From JAEUJM01 sp041918615 (GTDB lineage: Bacteria > Actinomycetota > Acidimicrobiia > Acidimicrobiales > DATDAH01), in NCBI GenBank assembly GCA_041918615.1, contig JAYRVH010000081.1:1-64000 (forward strand): a DNA stretch of 64,000 nt, read 5' to 3'. The stretch's first letter is position 1, and each line of letters starts with the position of its first letter. A model generated the notes under the pieces. That model did no database searches and was not told where the DNA came from. It was given only the letters and a program-made list of their open reading frames with translations. This document shows, piece by piece, positions 8,264 to 15,398 of this stretch. A program made the position numbers and the translations under genes.

Positions 8264-10186
8264 TCATTCGGGCTCCTCCACCATCACTTCGACCTCGCCG
8301 AAGGCCTCGGCGAGACGCTCGACGGCACTCTGGTCCTGACCGACGGCGTCGACCAACTGGGTGGGATCGATGGTCGTCTCGTCCTGGTCCTCGGGCTCGC
8401 TGTCGGCCCCGCCGACCGCCTCAACGGCGCCGACCGCGGCGGAAGACGCCGCCAGGCTGGCCTCGACCACCTCGGCATCGACGACGAGTCGCAGGGGGAC
8501 CGGCACGCCGAAGTGACGCGCGAGGATCGCCTCTGCCTCGGGCCGGTATTCCTCGCAGCGCTGACGGTGCATGTCGTTGGGGACGGCGAACACCGCCACG
8601 CCATCCTGCACCGTGGCGAAACGGCCCCCGCGGAAGCGGGCTTTGCCGGCCGCGGGGAGCTGGCCGAGGAGGTTGCCGTCCCACACGGCCAGGATCGCCT
8701 CGCGATCGGGCATGGCGCCCGCTGGTTCACCGGTGGCCTCGGGTTCGTCGACATCGACGGAGGCCGGGTCTGGCCGCTGCGCCGTTGTCGTGACGGTTGC
8801 GGCGGGCGTCGCGGCCGGCGTCGCCGGTCGCGGGCGCGCTCCCAGGGCGGGCCTTGCGGTGCCGGCCTTGGCCTCACCCGAAGCTCGGGCGACCGTCACG
8901 CCAGTGTCACGCTCGGCACCTGCGAGCGCACGGCGGGCATCGTCGCCCGGCGAGGGCTTGGACGGTGACGGTGCGCCCGGCGGCGGCGCGGACGACGCTG
9001 GTTTGGACGGTGACGGTTCGTGGGCCGACGCCGAGGCGGGCTCGGGAACCGTCGGCGCAGCTGGTGGCGGGCCGCTCGTGCCCGCACCGGCAACCTTGCG
9101 CTCGAGGCGGTCGACCCGCTCGGCGAGGGCGGCCACCGAGGTGTCGCTGTCGGGCCGGGTGAGCCGGACGAGCGCCACCTCGAGAGGGATCCGCGGGTCT
9201 GGCGCCTGGCGCATGGCGACGAGGGCATCGCCGAGCAGCTCGAGGCCGCGGGTGAGGGCCGGGGCGGTCATCCGCCGGGCGTAGCCCTGCACCACGTCAC
9301 GCTCGACGTCGGAGAGATGCCCGAGGTCGGCTCGCATCGACGCCAGGAACGCGTCACGCAGGCGGCCCAGCAGCGCCTCGCCGACGAGGCGGGGGTCGCG
9401 CCCGCGCCGGGTGTCGGCCGACACCGCCGCCAGCGCGGCACCCGTGTCCCGCTCACAGAGGGCCTCGACCAGAGCATCGACCGACTCGGTGCCCTCGGCG
9501 ACACCCCCGCCCGCGGCGATTCGGTCGAGGGCGGACAAGGCGTCGCGAGCCGAGCCCGCACCCTCTTTCAGCACCTGTTCGACGGCCTCGGGTGTCACGT
9601 CGATGCCGGCGTCGCCCACCACCCACCGGAGGTGCTCGGACATCTCGTCGGCGCCCAGCAGGCTGAACTCCAGGTGCTGGGTACGGCTCTTGATGGTGGG
9701 CAGCACCTTGTGCGGGTCGGTGGTCGCCAGGATGAACACCACGTGCCCGGGCGGCTCTTCGAGCGTCTTGAGCAGCGCGTTGGACGCCGGCTTCGACAAC
9801 ATGTGGACCTCGTCGAGGATGTACACCTTGGTGCGGCCGGGCGTGCCGATCGCCGCACGGCTGATGAGCTCGCGCACCGCGTCGACGCCGTTGTTCGACG
9901 CGGCGTCGAGTTCGTGCACGTCCATCGACGTGCCGGCCTCGATGGCCAGGCACGAGTCGCACTCGCCGCACGGCTCGCCCTCGGTCGGATTGGTGCAGTT
10001 CAGGATCTTGGCCAGGATGCGGGCGGTGGATGTCTTGCCCGTGCCACGGGGGCCGCTGAACAGGTAGGCGTGGCTGACCCGGTCCTCGTTCGCGGCGTTG
10101 CGCAACGCGCGCACCACCGGCTCCTGGCCCTTGACCTCGCTGAAGCGCTGGGGTCGGTAGCGCCGGTAGAGCGACTGGTAGGCCAT
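8264..10186 (-). CDS. dnaX: DNA polymerase III subunits gamma/tau
   Basis: The clamp-loader ATPase. With the start at ATG 10186 (protein beginning MAYQSLYRRYRPQRF) it has 640 residues. The Walker A loop GPRGTGKT is at 45-52, zinc-binding cysteines at 64, 73, 76 and 79, and the DEVH Walker B box at 125-128. Domains I-III end near residue 370; a long Pro/Ala/Ser/Thr linker follows, then a C-terminal region that in tau contacts the polymerase. A TAGCAT box lies ten bases upstream of the ATG, so the leader is very short. I did not find an obvious slippery site, so whether a short gamma form is made cannot be said. The divergent SRP RNA starts about 90 bases upstream. Confidence 0.96.
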   Translation of the reverse strand: MAYQSLYRRYRPQRFSEVKGQEPVVRALRNAANEDRVSHAYLFSGPRGTGKTSTARILAKILNCTNPTEGEPCGECDSCLAIEAGTSMDVHELDAASNNGVDAVRELISRAAIGTPGRTKVYILDEVHMLSKPASNALLKTLEEPPGHVVFILATTDPHKVLPTIKSRTQHLEFSLLGADEMSEHLRWVVGDAGIDVTPEAVEQVLKEGAGSARDALSALDRIAAGGGVAEGTESVDALVEALCERDTGAALAAVSADTRRGRDPRLVGEALLGRLRDAFLASMRADLGHLSDVERDVVQGYARRMTAPALTRGLELLGDALVAMRQAPDPRIPLEVALVRLTRPDSDTSVAALAERVDRLERKVAGAGTSGPPPAAPTVPEPASASAHEPSPSKPASSAPPPGAPSPSKPSPGDDARRALAGAERDTGVTVARASGEAKAGTARPALGARPRPATPAATPAATVTTTAQRPDPASVDVDEPEATGEPAGAMPDREAILAVWDGNLLGQLPAAGKARFRGGRFATVQDGVAVFAVPNDMHRQRCEEYRPEAEAILARHFGVPVPLRLVVDAEVVEASLAASSAAVGAVEAVGGADSEPEDQDETTIDPTQLVDAVGQDQSAVERLAEAFGEVEVMVEEPE

Positions 10187-10260
10187 AAGGGCACCGATGC
10201 TACCGCCGAGCACCCAGTCGTCGTCCGGGTTCGCGGGGTGGCCTCGTCTCGGAACGCGGG

Positions 10261-10266
10261 TAACGT
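10261..10266 (+). promoter_or_regulatory. -10 box for the SRP RNA
   Basis: TAACGT lies nine bases before the first paired base of the SRP RNA at 10275, the spacing expected for a -10 element. No clear -35 hexamer is seen. Confidence 0.4.
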
Positions 10267-10274
10267 ATCCACTC

Positions 10275-10408
10275 GCTCGCCCTCGAGTGTGGCGGCCGGG
10301 TCCTGTGCAATGGCGACCCGTGAACCGGGTCAGGGCCGGAAGGCAGCAGCTCTCAGCGGATCTCGCCGTGTGCCGCAGACCGCCTGGCCGTCACACTCGG
10401 GGGCGAGC
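10275..10408 (+). ncRNA. ffs: Bacterial signal recognition particle RNA (small SRP/4.5S)
   Basis: The RNA scaffold that binds Ffh to target membrane proteins. The hallmark tip is present: GTGAACCGGGTCAGG followed by GCCGGAAGGCAGCAGC, with the GGAA tetraloop and the asymmetric internal loop that binds the Ffh M domain. The ends pair almost completely: GCTCGCCCTCGAGTGTGG at the left matches the complement of the sequence ending GGGGGCGAGC at the right, giving a stem of about 23 pairs. At roughly 134 nt it is somewhat longer than E. coli 4.5S RNA. It is divergent from dnaX and 18 bases upstream of tRNA-Ser, a common actinobacterial neighbourhood. Confidence 0.92.
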
Positions 10409-10426
10409 ACTTTCACCAGCATTTCT

Positions 10427-10514
10427 GGAGGGGTGCGAGAGCGGCCGAATCGGCACGCTTGGAAAGCGTGTGTGGGGAAACTCACCGTGGGTTCGAATCC
10501 CACCCCCTCCGCCA
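10427..10514 (+). tRNA. tRNA-Ser (anticodon GGA)
   Basis: The 88-nt sequence has a perfect seven-pair acceptor stem (GGAGGGG with CCCCTCC), an anticodon arm CACGC/GCGTG enclosing TTGGAAA with anticodon GGA at 10461-10463, a long variable arm typical of serine tRNAs, and a T arm with GTTCGAATC. The CCA end is encoded (10512-10514). Confidence 0.97.
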
Positions 10515-10648
10515 AACGTTGTGGTTTCGACAACGAATTGACGGTCCGAGTGCGGGCGGCAGCTCCGTCCAGAACTTTCCGGTGCACGCGGACCGGCGGA
10601 TGGCCAAGCCCACGATCGCCGACTCACGTGCTGAGCGATCTTCAGGCT

Positions 10649-11668
10649 TCAGGTGCCCCGCCGGTACCTCGACACTCGATACTCGTCGACCCAGTTGCGG
10701 GTGCTGCGCCATTGCCCGTCGGCTCCCTGCGAAGCCTGCAGCCGCCCCCGCTTCGCTGCCACCCGCAGCGCCCCTGCGTTGAGGTCCTCGTCTGCGAGGG
10801 CAGCGAGCGGCACGAGCCGGGCGGGTCCGGCCACCGCCGGCACGATGAAGCGGTAGAGGTTGTCGAGGATCGACCGAGCGAGGAGCTCGCCGAGCAATCC
10901 AGGGTCACCGGAGTCGGCGCGACGAAGTGCCCGCAGGTAGTCGGATCGCTGTCGCTTGTAGACGATCACGGGCGGGTAGCCGAGGCGAACCAGAACCAGG
11001 TTGAGCAGGAGTCGTCCCGTACGTCCGTTGCCGTCGATGAACGGGTGGATCTGCTCGAATCGACAGTGCAGTTCGGCCAGCCGCCCGGGAAAGTCCGTAG
11101 AGCGCGCTTCGAGTCCGTTGATGTCGTCTGCCCAGGTCGCGATCTCGGCAGGCACGAGAACCCAACTGACGGGGTGCATGCCGCCGGGGAACGGATGGAT
11201 CTCATGTTCTCGGAAGCTGCCGGGCCTCTCCCTGTCTGTCGCCTCAGGGTGGGGGGCGACATCCCAGACCGGAGCCATGGCAGCGCGGTGGACAGCGCGG
11301 ATCTCGGTAACGGTCAGGGTCCTCTGCGTGTCAGCCCGATCCGGAGCAAGCGCTTGCTTGTAGACCCACTCCGAGGCATCCGCGTAGCCGCGGACCTCCA
11401 TGTACTCCCGAAGTTCCTTGTTTCCGATCGCGCGACCTTGCTCCAGGAGCACCTCGACCTGCTTCAGGACGAGGGTGTTCCCCTCGATCGCCGTCGAGTG
11501 GTGAGCCTCCTCGAACCAGATGCCCCGCCAGATGTCCGAGGCCTCGAGTGGGCTCGGCAGGCCACCCATCCGCAGCCAGAGTTCTGCGATCTGTGTGTCG
11601 AGGCGCGAGTAGAGCGAGGCCCTCGTCGGCCGACCCACTCTGCCGGTGATGGGGATTTGTTCGCTCAT
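10649..11668 (-). CDS. Fic-family AMP-transferase-type protein, class II
   Basis: A 339-residue Fic protein predicted to transfer AMP or another nucleotide moiety to a target protein. The active-site motif HPFIDGNGRTGR is complete at residues 208-219. An upstream S-T-A-I-E-G sequence at 58-63 matches the class II inhibitory helix, whose Glu62 would block ATP, so the protein should be autoinhibited. The N terminus resembles the Fic_N domain and the C terminus has a small winged-helix-like region. ATG 11668 is chosen: a TAAAGT box lies ten bases upstream. It lies immediately downstream of tRNA-Ser in an accessory patch and has no partner antitoxin gene, consistent with a self-inhibited type. 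Confidence 0.9.
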   Translation of the reverse strand: MSEQIPITGRVGRPTRASLYSRLDTQIAELWLRMGGLPSPLEASDIWRGIWFEEAHHSTAIEGNTLVLKQVEVLLEQGRAIGNKELREYMEVRGYADASEWVYKQALAPDRADTQRTLTVTEIRAVHRAAMAPVWDVAPHPEATDRERPGSFREHEIHPFPGGMHPVSWVLVPAEIATWADDINGLEARSTDFPGRLAELHCRFEQIHPFIDGNGRTGRLLLNLVLVRLGYPPVIVYKRQRSDYLRALRRADSGDPGLLGELLARSILDNLYRFIVPAVAGPARLVPLAALADEDLNAGALRVAAKRGRLQASQGADGQWRSTRNWVDEYRVSRYRRGT

Positions 11669-11671
11669 CCT

Positions 11672-11731
11672 GAAACGAACTTTACCGAACAAATCGAGGG
11701 TTTGCGCGGTTGGCGCACCTTCGAAACGAAC
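11672..11731 (-). promoter_or_regulatory. fic promoter region with repeated 9-mers
   Basis: On the minus strand a TAAAGT -10 box precedes the ATG by ten bases. The 9-mer GAAACGAAC (plus-strand reading) occurs at 11672-11680, beside the -10 box, and again at 11723-11731, 51 bases away. A second partial copy of its core (CGAAC) lies between. This could be an operator for autoregulation; that is inference. Confidence 0.35.
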
Positions 11732-11752
11732 AGAACCACAACGGCACGTGTG

Positions 11753-11970
11753 TCATTTGGGTCGGTCATGAGTGGGCCACTCGAATACGGGCGCCGAGAT
11801 GGAACCGGATTGGTCAGGTTCGACCCCAGCACCCCAGTCCGCTAACGGGATTCCGGGCCGGCTGACCAGGGCATGGTCGATCAGTTCGCCGAGACCGGCC
11901 CAGGCGAGGTGGTTCGAACGTTGTCTCACCCTCCCCGCTCGACCCCGGGTCTCAGGGACGAGGTCGACTG
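11753..11970 (-). pseudogene. Probable 3' fragment of an endonuclease/exonuclease/phosphatase-family gene
   Basis: A minus-strand reading frame contains a stretch resembling the C-terminal part of the EEP nuclease fold, with GELIDHALVSR followed by EPDQSG and WPTHDRPK. In the family this is followed by an S-D-H motif; here a stop intervenes at 11753, and the next bases (TGACACACG) look like a shifted remnant of that motif. There is no start or N-terminal half. I read it as a decayed fragment between the Fic gene and the toxin-antitoxin module. The family call rests on short motifs. Confidence 0.35.
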
Positions 11971-12009
11971 GCGCGACCACCACCAGGCGGTCCGAGATCA
12001 CGCCCCGCC

Positions 12010-12041
12010 TTCGTCGCATGTGTGCTACGTTCGTCGCATGT
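12010..12041 (+). promoter_or_regulatory. Toxin-antitoxin promoter and putative operator
   Basis: The 12-mer TTCGTCGCATGT occurs twice as a direct repeat (12010-12021 and 12030-12041), 20 bases apart, overlapping the start codon. Between and into the second copy lies TACGTT (12026-12031), six bases before the ATG. Repeats around a leaderless promoter fit antitoxin autorepression. Confidence 0.5.
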
Positions 12042-12292
12042 TGGACGTTGCCTCGCGAGAGCTCCGCAACAACACCCGGGCGCTGCTCGATCGCGTCGAG
12101 GCCGGCGAGTCGGTGACGATCACCGTGGACGGCCGCCCGGCCGCCGTGCTCGAACCCGTCGCCCGACGCCCACACTGGATCACTCGCGACGAGTTCGTGC
12201 GCCGGGTGCTCCCCCGGCAGGCGGATCCCGCGCTGGCCGCGGAGCTGCGGGCGCTGGCTCCCGAGACGACCGACGACCTCCGACCGTTGTGA
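12038..12292 (+). CDS. Phd/YefM-type antitoxin
   Basis: An 84-residue antitoxin expected to neutralise the adjacent PIN-domain toxin and repress their shared promoter. The N terminus VASRELRNNTRALLDRVEAG followed by VTITVDGRPAAVLEP is the typical Phd/YefM DNA-binding fold; the acidic C-terminal third would bind the toxin. ATG 12038 is chosen because TACGTT sits six bases upstream and the sequence before it lacks homology. Its stop overlaps the toxin start (GTGA at 12289-12292), which couples translation of the pair. Confidence 0.88.
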   Translation: MLDVASRELRNNTRALLDRVEAGESVTITVDGRPAAVLEPVARRPHWITRDEFVRRVLPRQADPALAAELRALAPETTDDLRPL

Positions 12293-12675
12293 CCCGCGGT
12301 CTGGCCGACACCACGGTGTTCATCGCACGCGAGTCCGGGCGCCCACTCGACCACCACGCCCTGCCCGACGAGATCGGGGTTTCGGTGATCACCATCGGTG
12401 AGCTGCGAGCCGGCGTGCTCGCAGCGGCTGATGTCGAGACCCGCAGCCGCCGCCTCGGGACACTGACCGCAGCGCTGGCCCTGCAGGCCCTACCCGTGGA
12501 TGACGGGGTGGCGGAGTCCTGGGCGAGGCTCCGGCTCCTCCTGCGCGACAGCCGCCAGCGCATGCCCGTCAACGATTCCTGGATCGCGGCGACGGCCCTT
12601 TCACTCGGCGTGCCCGTGGTGACCCAGGACGACGACTACGCGGACATCACGGGGCTCGCCGTCATCAAGGTCTGA
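12289..12675 (+). CDS. vapC: VapC-type PIN-domain ribonuclease toxin
   Basis: A 128-residue PIN-domain protein, normally a Mg-dependent RNase that cleaves tRNA or rRNA. The acidic catalytic set is present: Asp7 (LADTTVF), Glu38 (IGELRAG), Asp96 (NDSWIAA) and an aspartate cluster near 114-116 (TQDDDY). The GTG start overlaps the antitoxin stop by four bases. A second, 5'-truncated copy of its last 77 codons lies at 17435-17671. The pair sits in a tRNA-proximal patch of remnants, consistent with acquisition. Confidence 0.9.
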   Translation: MTRGLADTTVFIARESGRPLDHHALPDEIGVSVITIGELRAGVLAAADVETRSRRLGTLTAALALQALPVDDGVAESWARLRLLLRDSRQRMPVNDSWIAATALSLGVPVVTQDDDYADITGLAVIKV

Positions 12676-12782
12676 CCAGCCCGCCGTCAGGAGCGCACAC
12701 ACCTCACGCCGCAGCGCCCGGTTCGCGCTCTGTCCCTTATATGAACCCACGCGCGGGGTTCGGGCCTCGGTCATTCTCGGGG

Positions 12783-12903
12783 TTGGTCGGCGGTAGCGGG
12801 CCTGGGGCCGGGACACGAACGTGGCCGACACCTCATGGCGGCGGGCCGCCTCAGTCTGGGTGAGTCCCTCCGCTGTGACCGACAAGACAACCGACCGGCG
12901 CAA
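12783..12903 (-). pseudogene. Transposase N-terminal remnant (IS481-like helix-turn-helix)
   Basis: The minus-strand frame beginning at 12903 reads VRRSVVLSVTAEGLTQTEAA and continues to ARYRR, resembling the N-terminal helix-turn-helix of IS481-type transposases. After about 40 residues the similarity stops and no DDE catalytic core follows, so only a fragment remains. It overlaps the start of a decayed SRPBCC gene on the other strand, so one insertion or deletion may have damaged both. Confidence 0.4.
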
Positions 12904-13298
12904 CGACGTCGGCCACCATCACCCGCCACAGCTCGGCGACGGTCGAGCTGCCGTCCGACACCGAGATCCTCATCACCCGGTCGTTCGAGGCCCCCCGCAC
13001 CCTGGTGTGGGACCTGCTGACCACCCCCCGCCACCTGCTGCGCTGGTGGGGCCCGCACTCCTGCCCCCCGGGTCGCCTGCGACGTGGACCTGCGTCCCGG
13101 CGGCGCCTGGCGCTACCTGTGCCGCACGGCCGAGGGCGACGAGCTGGCCTGGCACGGCGAGCACCAGGCGGTCGAGGCACCGGCCCGCATCGTGAGCACC
13201 GAGGTGTTCGAGGGCTTCCCCGACGCCGGGTCGCTCAACACCCTGACCCTCTCCGGGGCTGACGGCGTCACCACCTTGCAGACCCTCGTGCAGCACTC
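12875..13298 (+). pseudogene. Frameshifted SRPBCC/AHSA1-family gene
   Basis: Pieces of an AHSA1-type (activator of Hsp90 ATPase-like) SRPBCC domain are readable in different frames: ELPSDTEILITRSFEAPRTL with LLRWWGPHSCP in one frame, then CDVDLRPGGAWRYLCR through TLTLSGADGVTTLQTLVQHS in another. The switch falls in the C-run near 13065-13072, where the expected VVACDVDL can be restored by one base. A first shift separates the GTG at 12875 (VTDKTTD) from the domain. The C-terminal end is missing and the sequence passes directly into the next remnant. Confidence 0.6.
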
Positions 13299-13547
13299 GG
13301 CGACGTGGTGGCGCACGTGCCCAGCTGGGTTCCCGCCGTGCTGAGCCCCAGCGGAGTGGAGCTGCCGGCGCCGCCGGCCGAGGGGGACGACGCCGCGCTC
13401 GCGCCGACCTGGGACGCCTTCGCCGGCGCCCTCCAAGCTGCTCTCGACGGCCCGAAGGTCGACGTGGCCACCGGCGCTTCCACCCAGGACCGCCTCATCG
13501 CCTTCACCGGCCGCGACCCCGCCTGGCGACCGGCGGCCACCCCCTGA
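13299..13547 (+). pseudogene. 3' remnant resembling a TIGR03086-family (mycothiol-isomerase-like) gene
   Basis: The frame reads VVAHVPSWVPAVLSPSGVEL then WDAFAGALQAALDGP and ends DRLIAFTGRDPAW, which resembles the C-terminal half of TIGR03086 proteins of the DinB/mycothiol maleylpyruvate isomerase superfamily. Its N-terminal domain is absent and the join to the preceding AHSA1 remnant is abrupt at about 13295, so a deletion probably fused two neighbouring genes. Family call is from memory of typical C-terminal motifs. Confidence 0.4.
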
Positions 13548-13651
13548 CCCCGGCCTGACCCCCGGCCGCCGGGACGGCGGGAGGTCGCCGTCAGCAAGGT
13601 CGTCGGTCACCCCGTGCGCCCCACAGCGGTTGCCGGAGCGGCACCGGGCTG

Positions 13652-13665
13652 CGAACATGTGTTCG
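13652..13665 (+). promoter_or_regulatory. LexA (SOS) box at dinB
   Basis: CGAACATGTGTTCG is a perfect match to the core of the actinobacterial LexA site (CGAAC-N4-GTTCG). It ends on the first base of the chosen GTG start. A GAACAT -10-like hexamer six bases before the GTG is contained in the box, so LexA binding would cover the promoter and start codon. Confidence 0.75.
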
Positions 13666-14855
13666 TGCCCGAGGACGCGACGATCCTGCACGCCGACCTC
13701 GACGCGTTCTATGCGTCGGTGGAGCAGCGCGACGATCCGCGGTTGCGGAACCGGCCGGTCATCGTCGGGGGCGGTGTGGTGCTGGCCGCGAGCTACGAGG
13801 CCCGGGCATTCGGTGTCCGGACGGCGATGGGCGGGGGCGAAGCCCGGCGCCGGTGCCCACAGGCGGTGGTGGTCCCGCCGCGTTTCTCGGCCTACAGCGC
13901 CGCCAGTCGGGCCGTCTTCGAGGTCTTCGCTTCCACCACGCCGCTGGTCGAGGGCCTGTCGATCGACGAGGCGTTCCTCGACGTGGGCGGGCTGCGACGG
14001 ATCGCGGGCACCCCCCGTCAGATCGCCGAACGGCTGCGGCGCGACGTCGCCGAGCAGGTCGGGCTCGTCATCACGGTCGGCGTCGCCCGGACGAAGTTCC
14101 TCGCGAAGGTCGCCAGTGGCGTGGCCAAGCCCGACGGGCTGCTCGTGGTGCCGGCCGATGGCGAGCTCGAGTTCCTGCACCCCCTCCCGGTCGAGCGCCT
14201 CTGGGGAGTCGGTCCGGTGACGGCGGCGAAGCTGCACGAGCAGGGCGTCGCGACGGTCGGCGAGGTTGCCGCCCTCGGCTCGCCCGAGCTGATCTCCATC
14301 CTCGGGCCGGGGGCGGGGCGGCACCTCCACGCCCTGGCGCACAACCGCGACCCTCGGCGGGTGCAGGTCGGCCGCCGACGCGGGTCGGTGGGCTCGCAGC
14401 GCGCCCTCGGGCGCTCGCGCCGATCTCCCGAGGCCATCGACGCGATCGTGGTCGGCATCGTCGACCGCGTGACCCGGCGGCTGCGCGCCGCCCACCGCGT
14501 CGGGCGGACCGTCGTGCTCCGCCTCCGCTTCGACGACTACACCCGGGCGAGCCGGTCGCGGACGCTGCCGCAGGCCACGGCCGAGACCCACACCGTCCTC
14601 ACCGCGGTGCGGGCCCTGGTGGTCGCCGCCCGCCCCATGACGGAGCGACGTGGCCTCACGCTGGTGGGTGTGGCCGTTGCCAACCTCGATGACGACCGGG
14701 CCGTCCAGTTGGCCCTTCCCCTCGACGGCCGGCTCGATCGCGCACTGGACGCCGCCCTTGACGACGTACACGCCCGCTTCGGGTCCGATGCGATCGGCCG
14801 GGCGGTCCACCTGGGCCGGGACCAGGGCTGGTCGGTGCCGATGCTCCCCGATTGA
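13665..14855 (+). CDS. dinB: DNA polymerase IV, Y-family
   Basis: A translesion polymerase of 396 residues. Catalytic motifs are intact: ILHADLDAFYASVEQ (Asp11, metal ligand) near the N terminus and LSIDEAFLDV near residue 105; the thumb helix-hairpin-helix (LWGVGPVTAAKL) and little-finger domain follow. The frame is open to 13614, but GTG 13665 is chosen because it lies directly after a LexA box with an embedded -10 and because Y-family proteins normally begin just before this motif. It ends in VPMLPD without a recognisable beta-clamp QL-type tail, though QLALPL occurs near residue 350 and is the likely clamp-binding site. Confidence 0.93.
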   Translation: MPEDATILHADLDAFYASVEQRDDPRLRNRPVIVGGGVVLAASYEARAFGVRTAMGGGEARRRCPQAVVVPPRFSAYSAASRAVFEVFASTTPLVEGLSIDEAFLDVGGLRRIAGTPRQIAERLRRDVAEQVGLVITVGVARTKFLAKVASGVAKPDGLLVVPADGELEFLHPLPVERLWGVGPVTAAKLHEQGVATVGEVAALGSPELISILGPGAGRHLHALAHNRDPRRVQVGRRRGSVGSQRALGRSRRSPEAIDAIVVGIVDRVTRRLRAAHRVGRTVVLRLRFDDYTRASRSRTLPQATAETHTVLTAVRALVVAARPMTERRGLTLVGVAVANLDDDRAVQLALPLDGRLDRALDAALDDVHARFGSDAIGRAVHLGRDQGWSVPMLPD

Positions 14856-14862
14856 AGGACTC

Positions 14863-14894
14863 CGGCCGGCTGGGGGACGGCTCGTTGCCGGCCG
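14863..14894 (+). terminator. Hairpin after dinB
   Basis: Arms CGGCCGGC (14863-14870) and GCCGGCCG (14887-14894) pair perfectly around a 16-base loop, eight bases after the dinB stop. No T-run follows. Confidence 0.4.
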
Positions 14895-15398
14895 ATGCAC
14901 CGGCCGCGCCGACGACCGGTTGCACGACGCCTTACCGGGGCTGGGAATCTCGGTCCCTGAGTGCTCGGGCGGCGACTGGCAGGCAAGCTGCGGCAAGGCG
15001 TGCTTCGCGACCACCCGCCTCTCCGCCGCCGCGCTGCGCACCGACCGCGAATCAGGTCGTGCGGTGGTGGCCAACCGCGGCGCGGCCACCCGGGCCCGCG
15101 GTCCCCCCTTACACCCCCCCGGCGCCCTCGAGCTACCCGTGGCGCTTCCCGCCCGCTCGATGGTCACCCTGCGCCGGCAGGCCTGAGTACCGAGCCCGGG
15201 TCGTTCGTCTGCGGGTTTGGTAGCACCACGGTTTCCACCGGAGAGCCGGGTGTTCAGCCGTGGTCGAGTGCGCCAGGGTGTCCCCATGACCACGCTCGTC
15301 CCGGCCTTCCAGGCATCGTCGACGCTCGAGGGACGGGGAACCGCGGGGCTCGGAAGGGACCGCACCCGTGGGGATCTCGGCCGGGCCTCGCGCTGGGG
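14895..15398. other. Intergenic stretch, no supported gene
   Basis: About 500 bases between dinB and the converging beta-helix gene. One plus-strand frame ending at 15186 finishes with LELPVALPARSMVTLRRQA, faintly like the end of a glycoside hydrolase, but it has no start or catalytic part. I do not annotate it as a gene. Confidence 0.45.

Noticed and set aside
6647..8968. A 773-codon plus-strand frame over the mmpL end, recR, ybaB and dnaX
   Set aside because: Antisense to three well-supported genes and without any domain; a shadow frame.
8264..10186. Possible programmed frameshift site in dnaX for a gamma form
   Set aside because: I saw no clear A-rich slippery heptamer with a following stem-loop; high-GC actinobacterial dnaX genes usually lack it.
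9020..11845. A 941-codon plus-strand open frame across dnaX, the SRP RNA, tRNA-Ser and fic
   Set aside because: It runs antisense to dnaX and fic and through two RNA genes; its product is low in complexity. Long antisense frames are expected in high-GC DNA.
14895..15186. C-terminal fragment of a glycoside hydrolase
   Set aside because: Only the final ten or so residues resemble such enzymes; too little to support a gene or remnant.
13113..15365. A 750-codon minus-strand frame across dinB
   Set aside because: dinB on the other strand has all catalytic motifs and a LexA box; the antisense frame has none.
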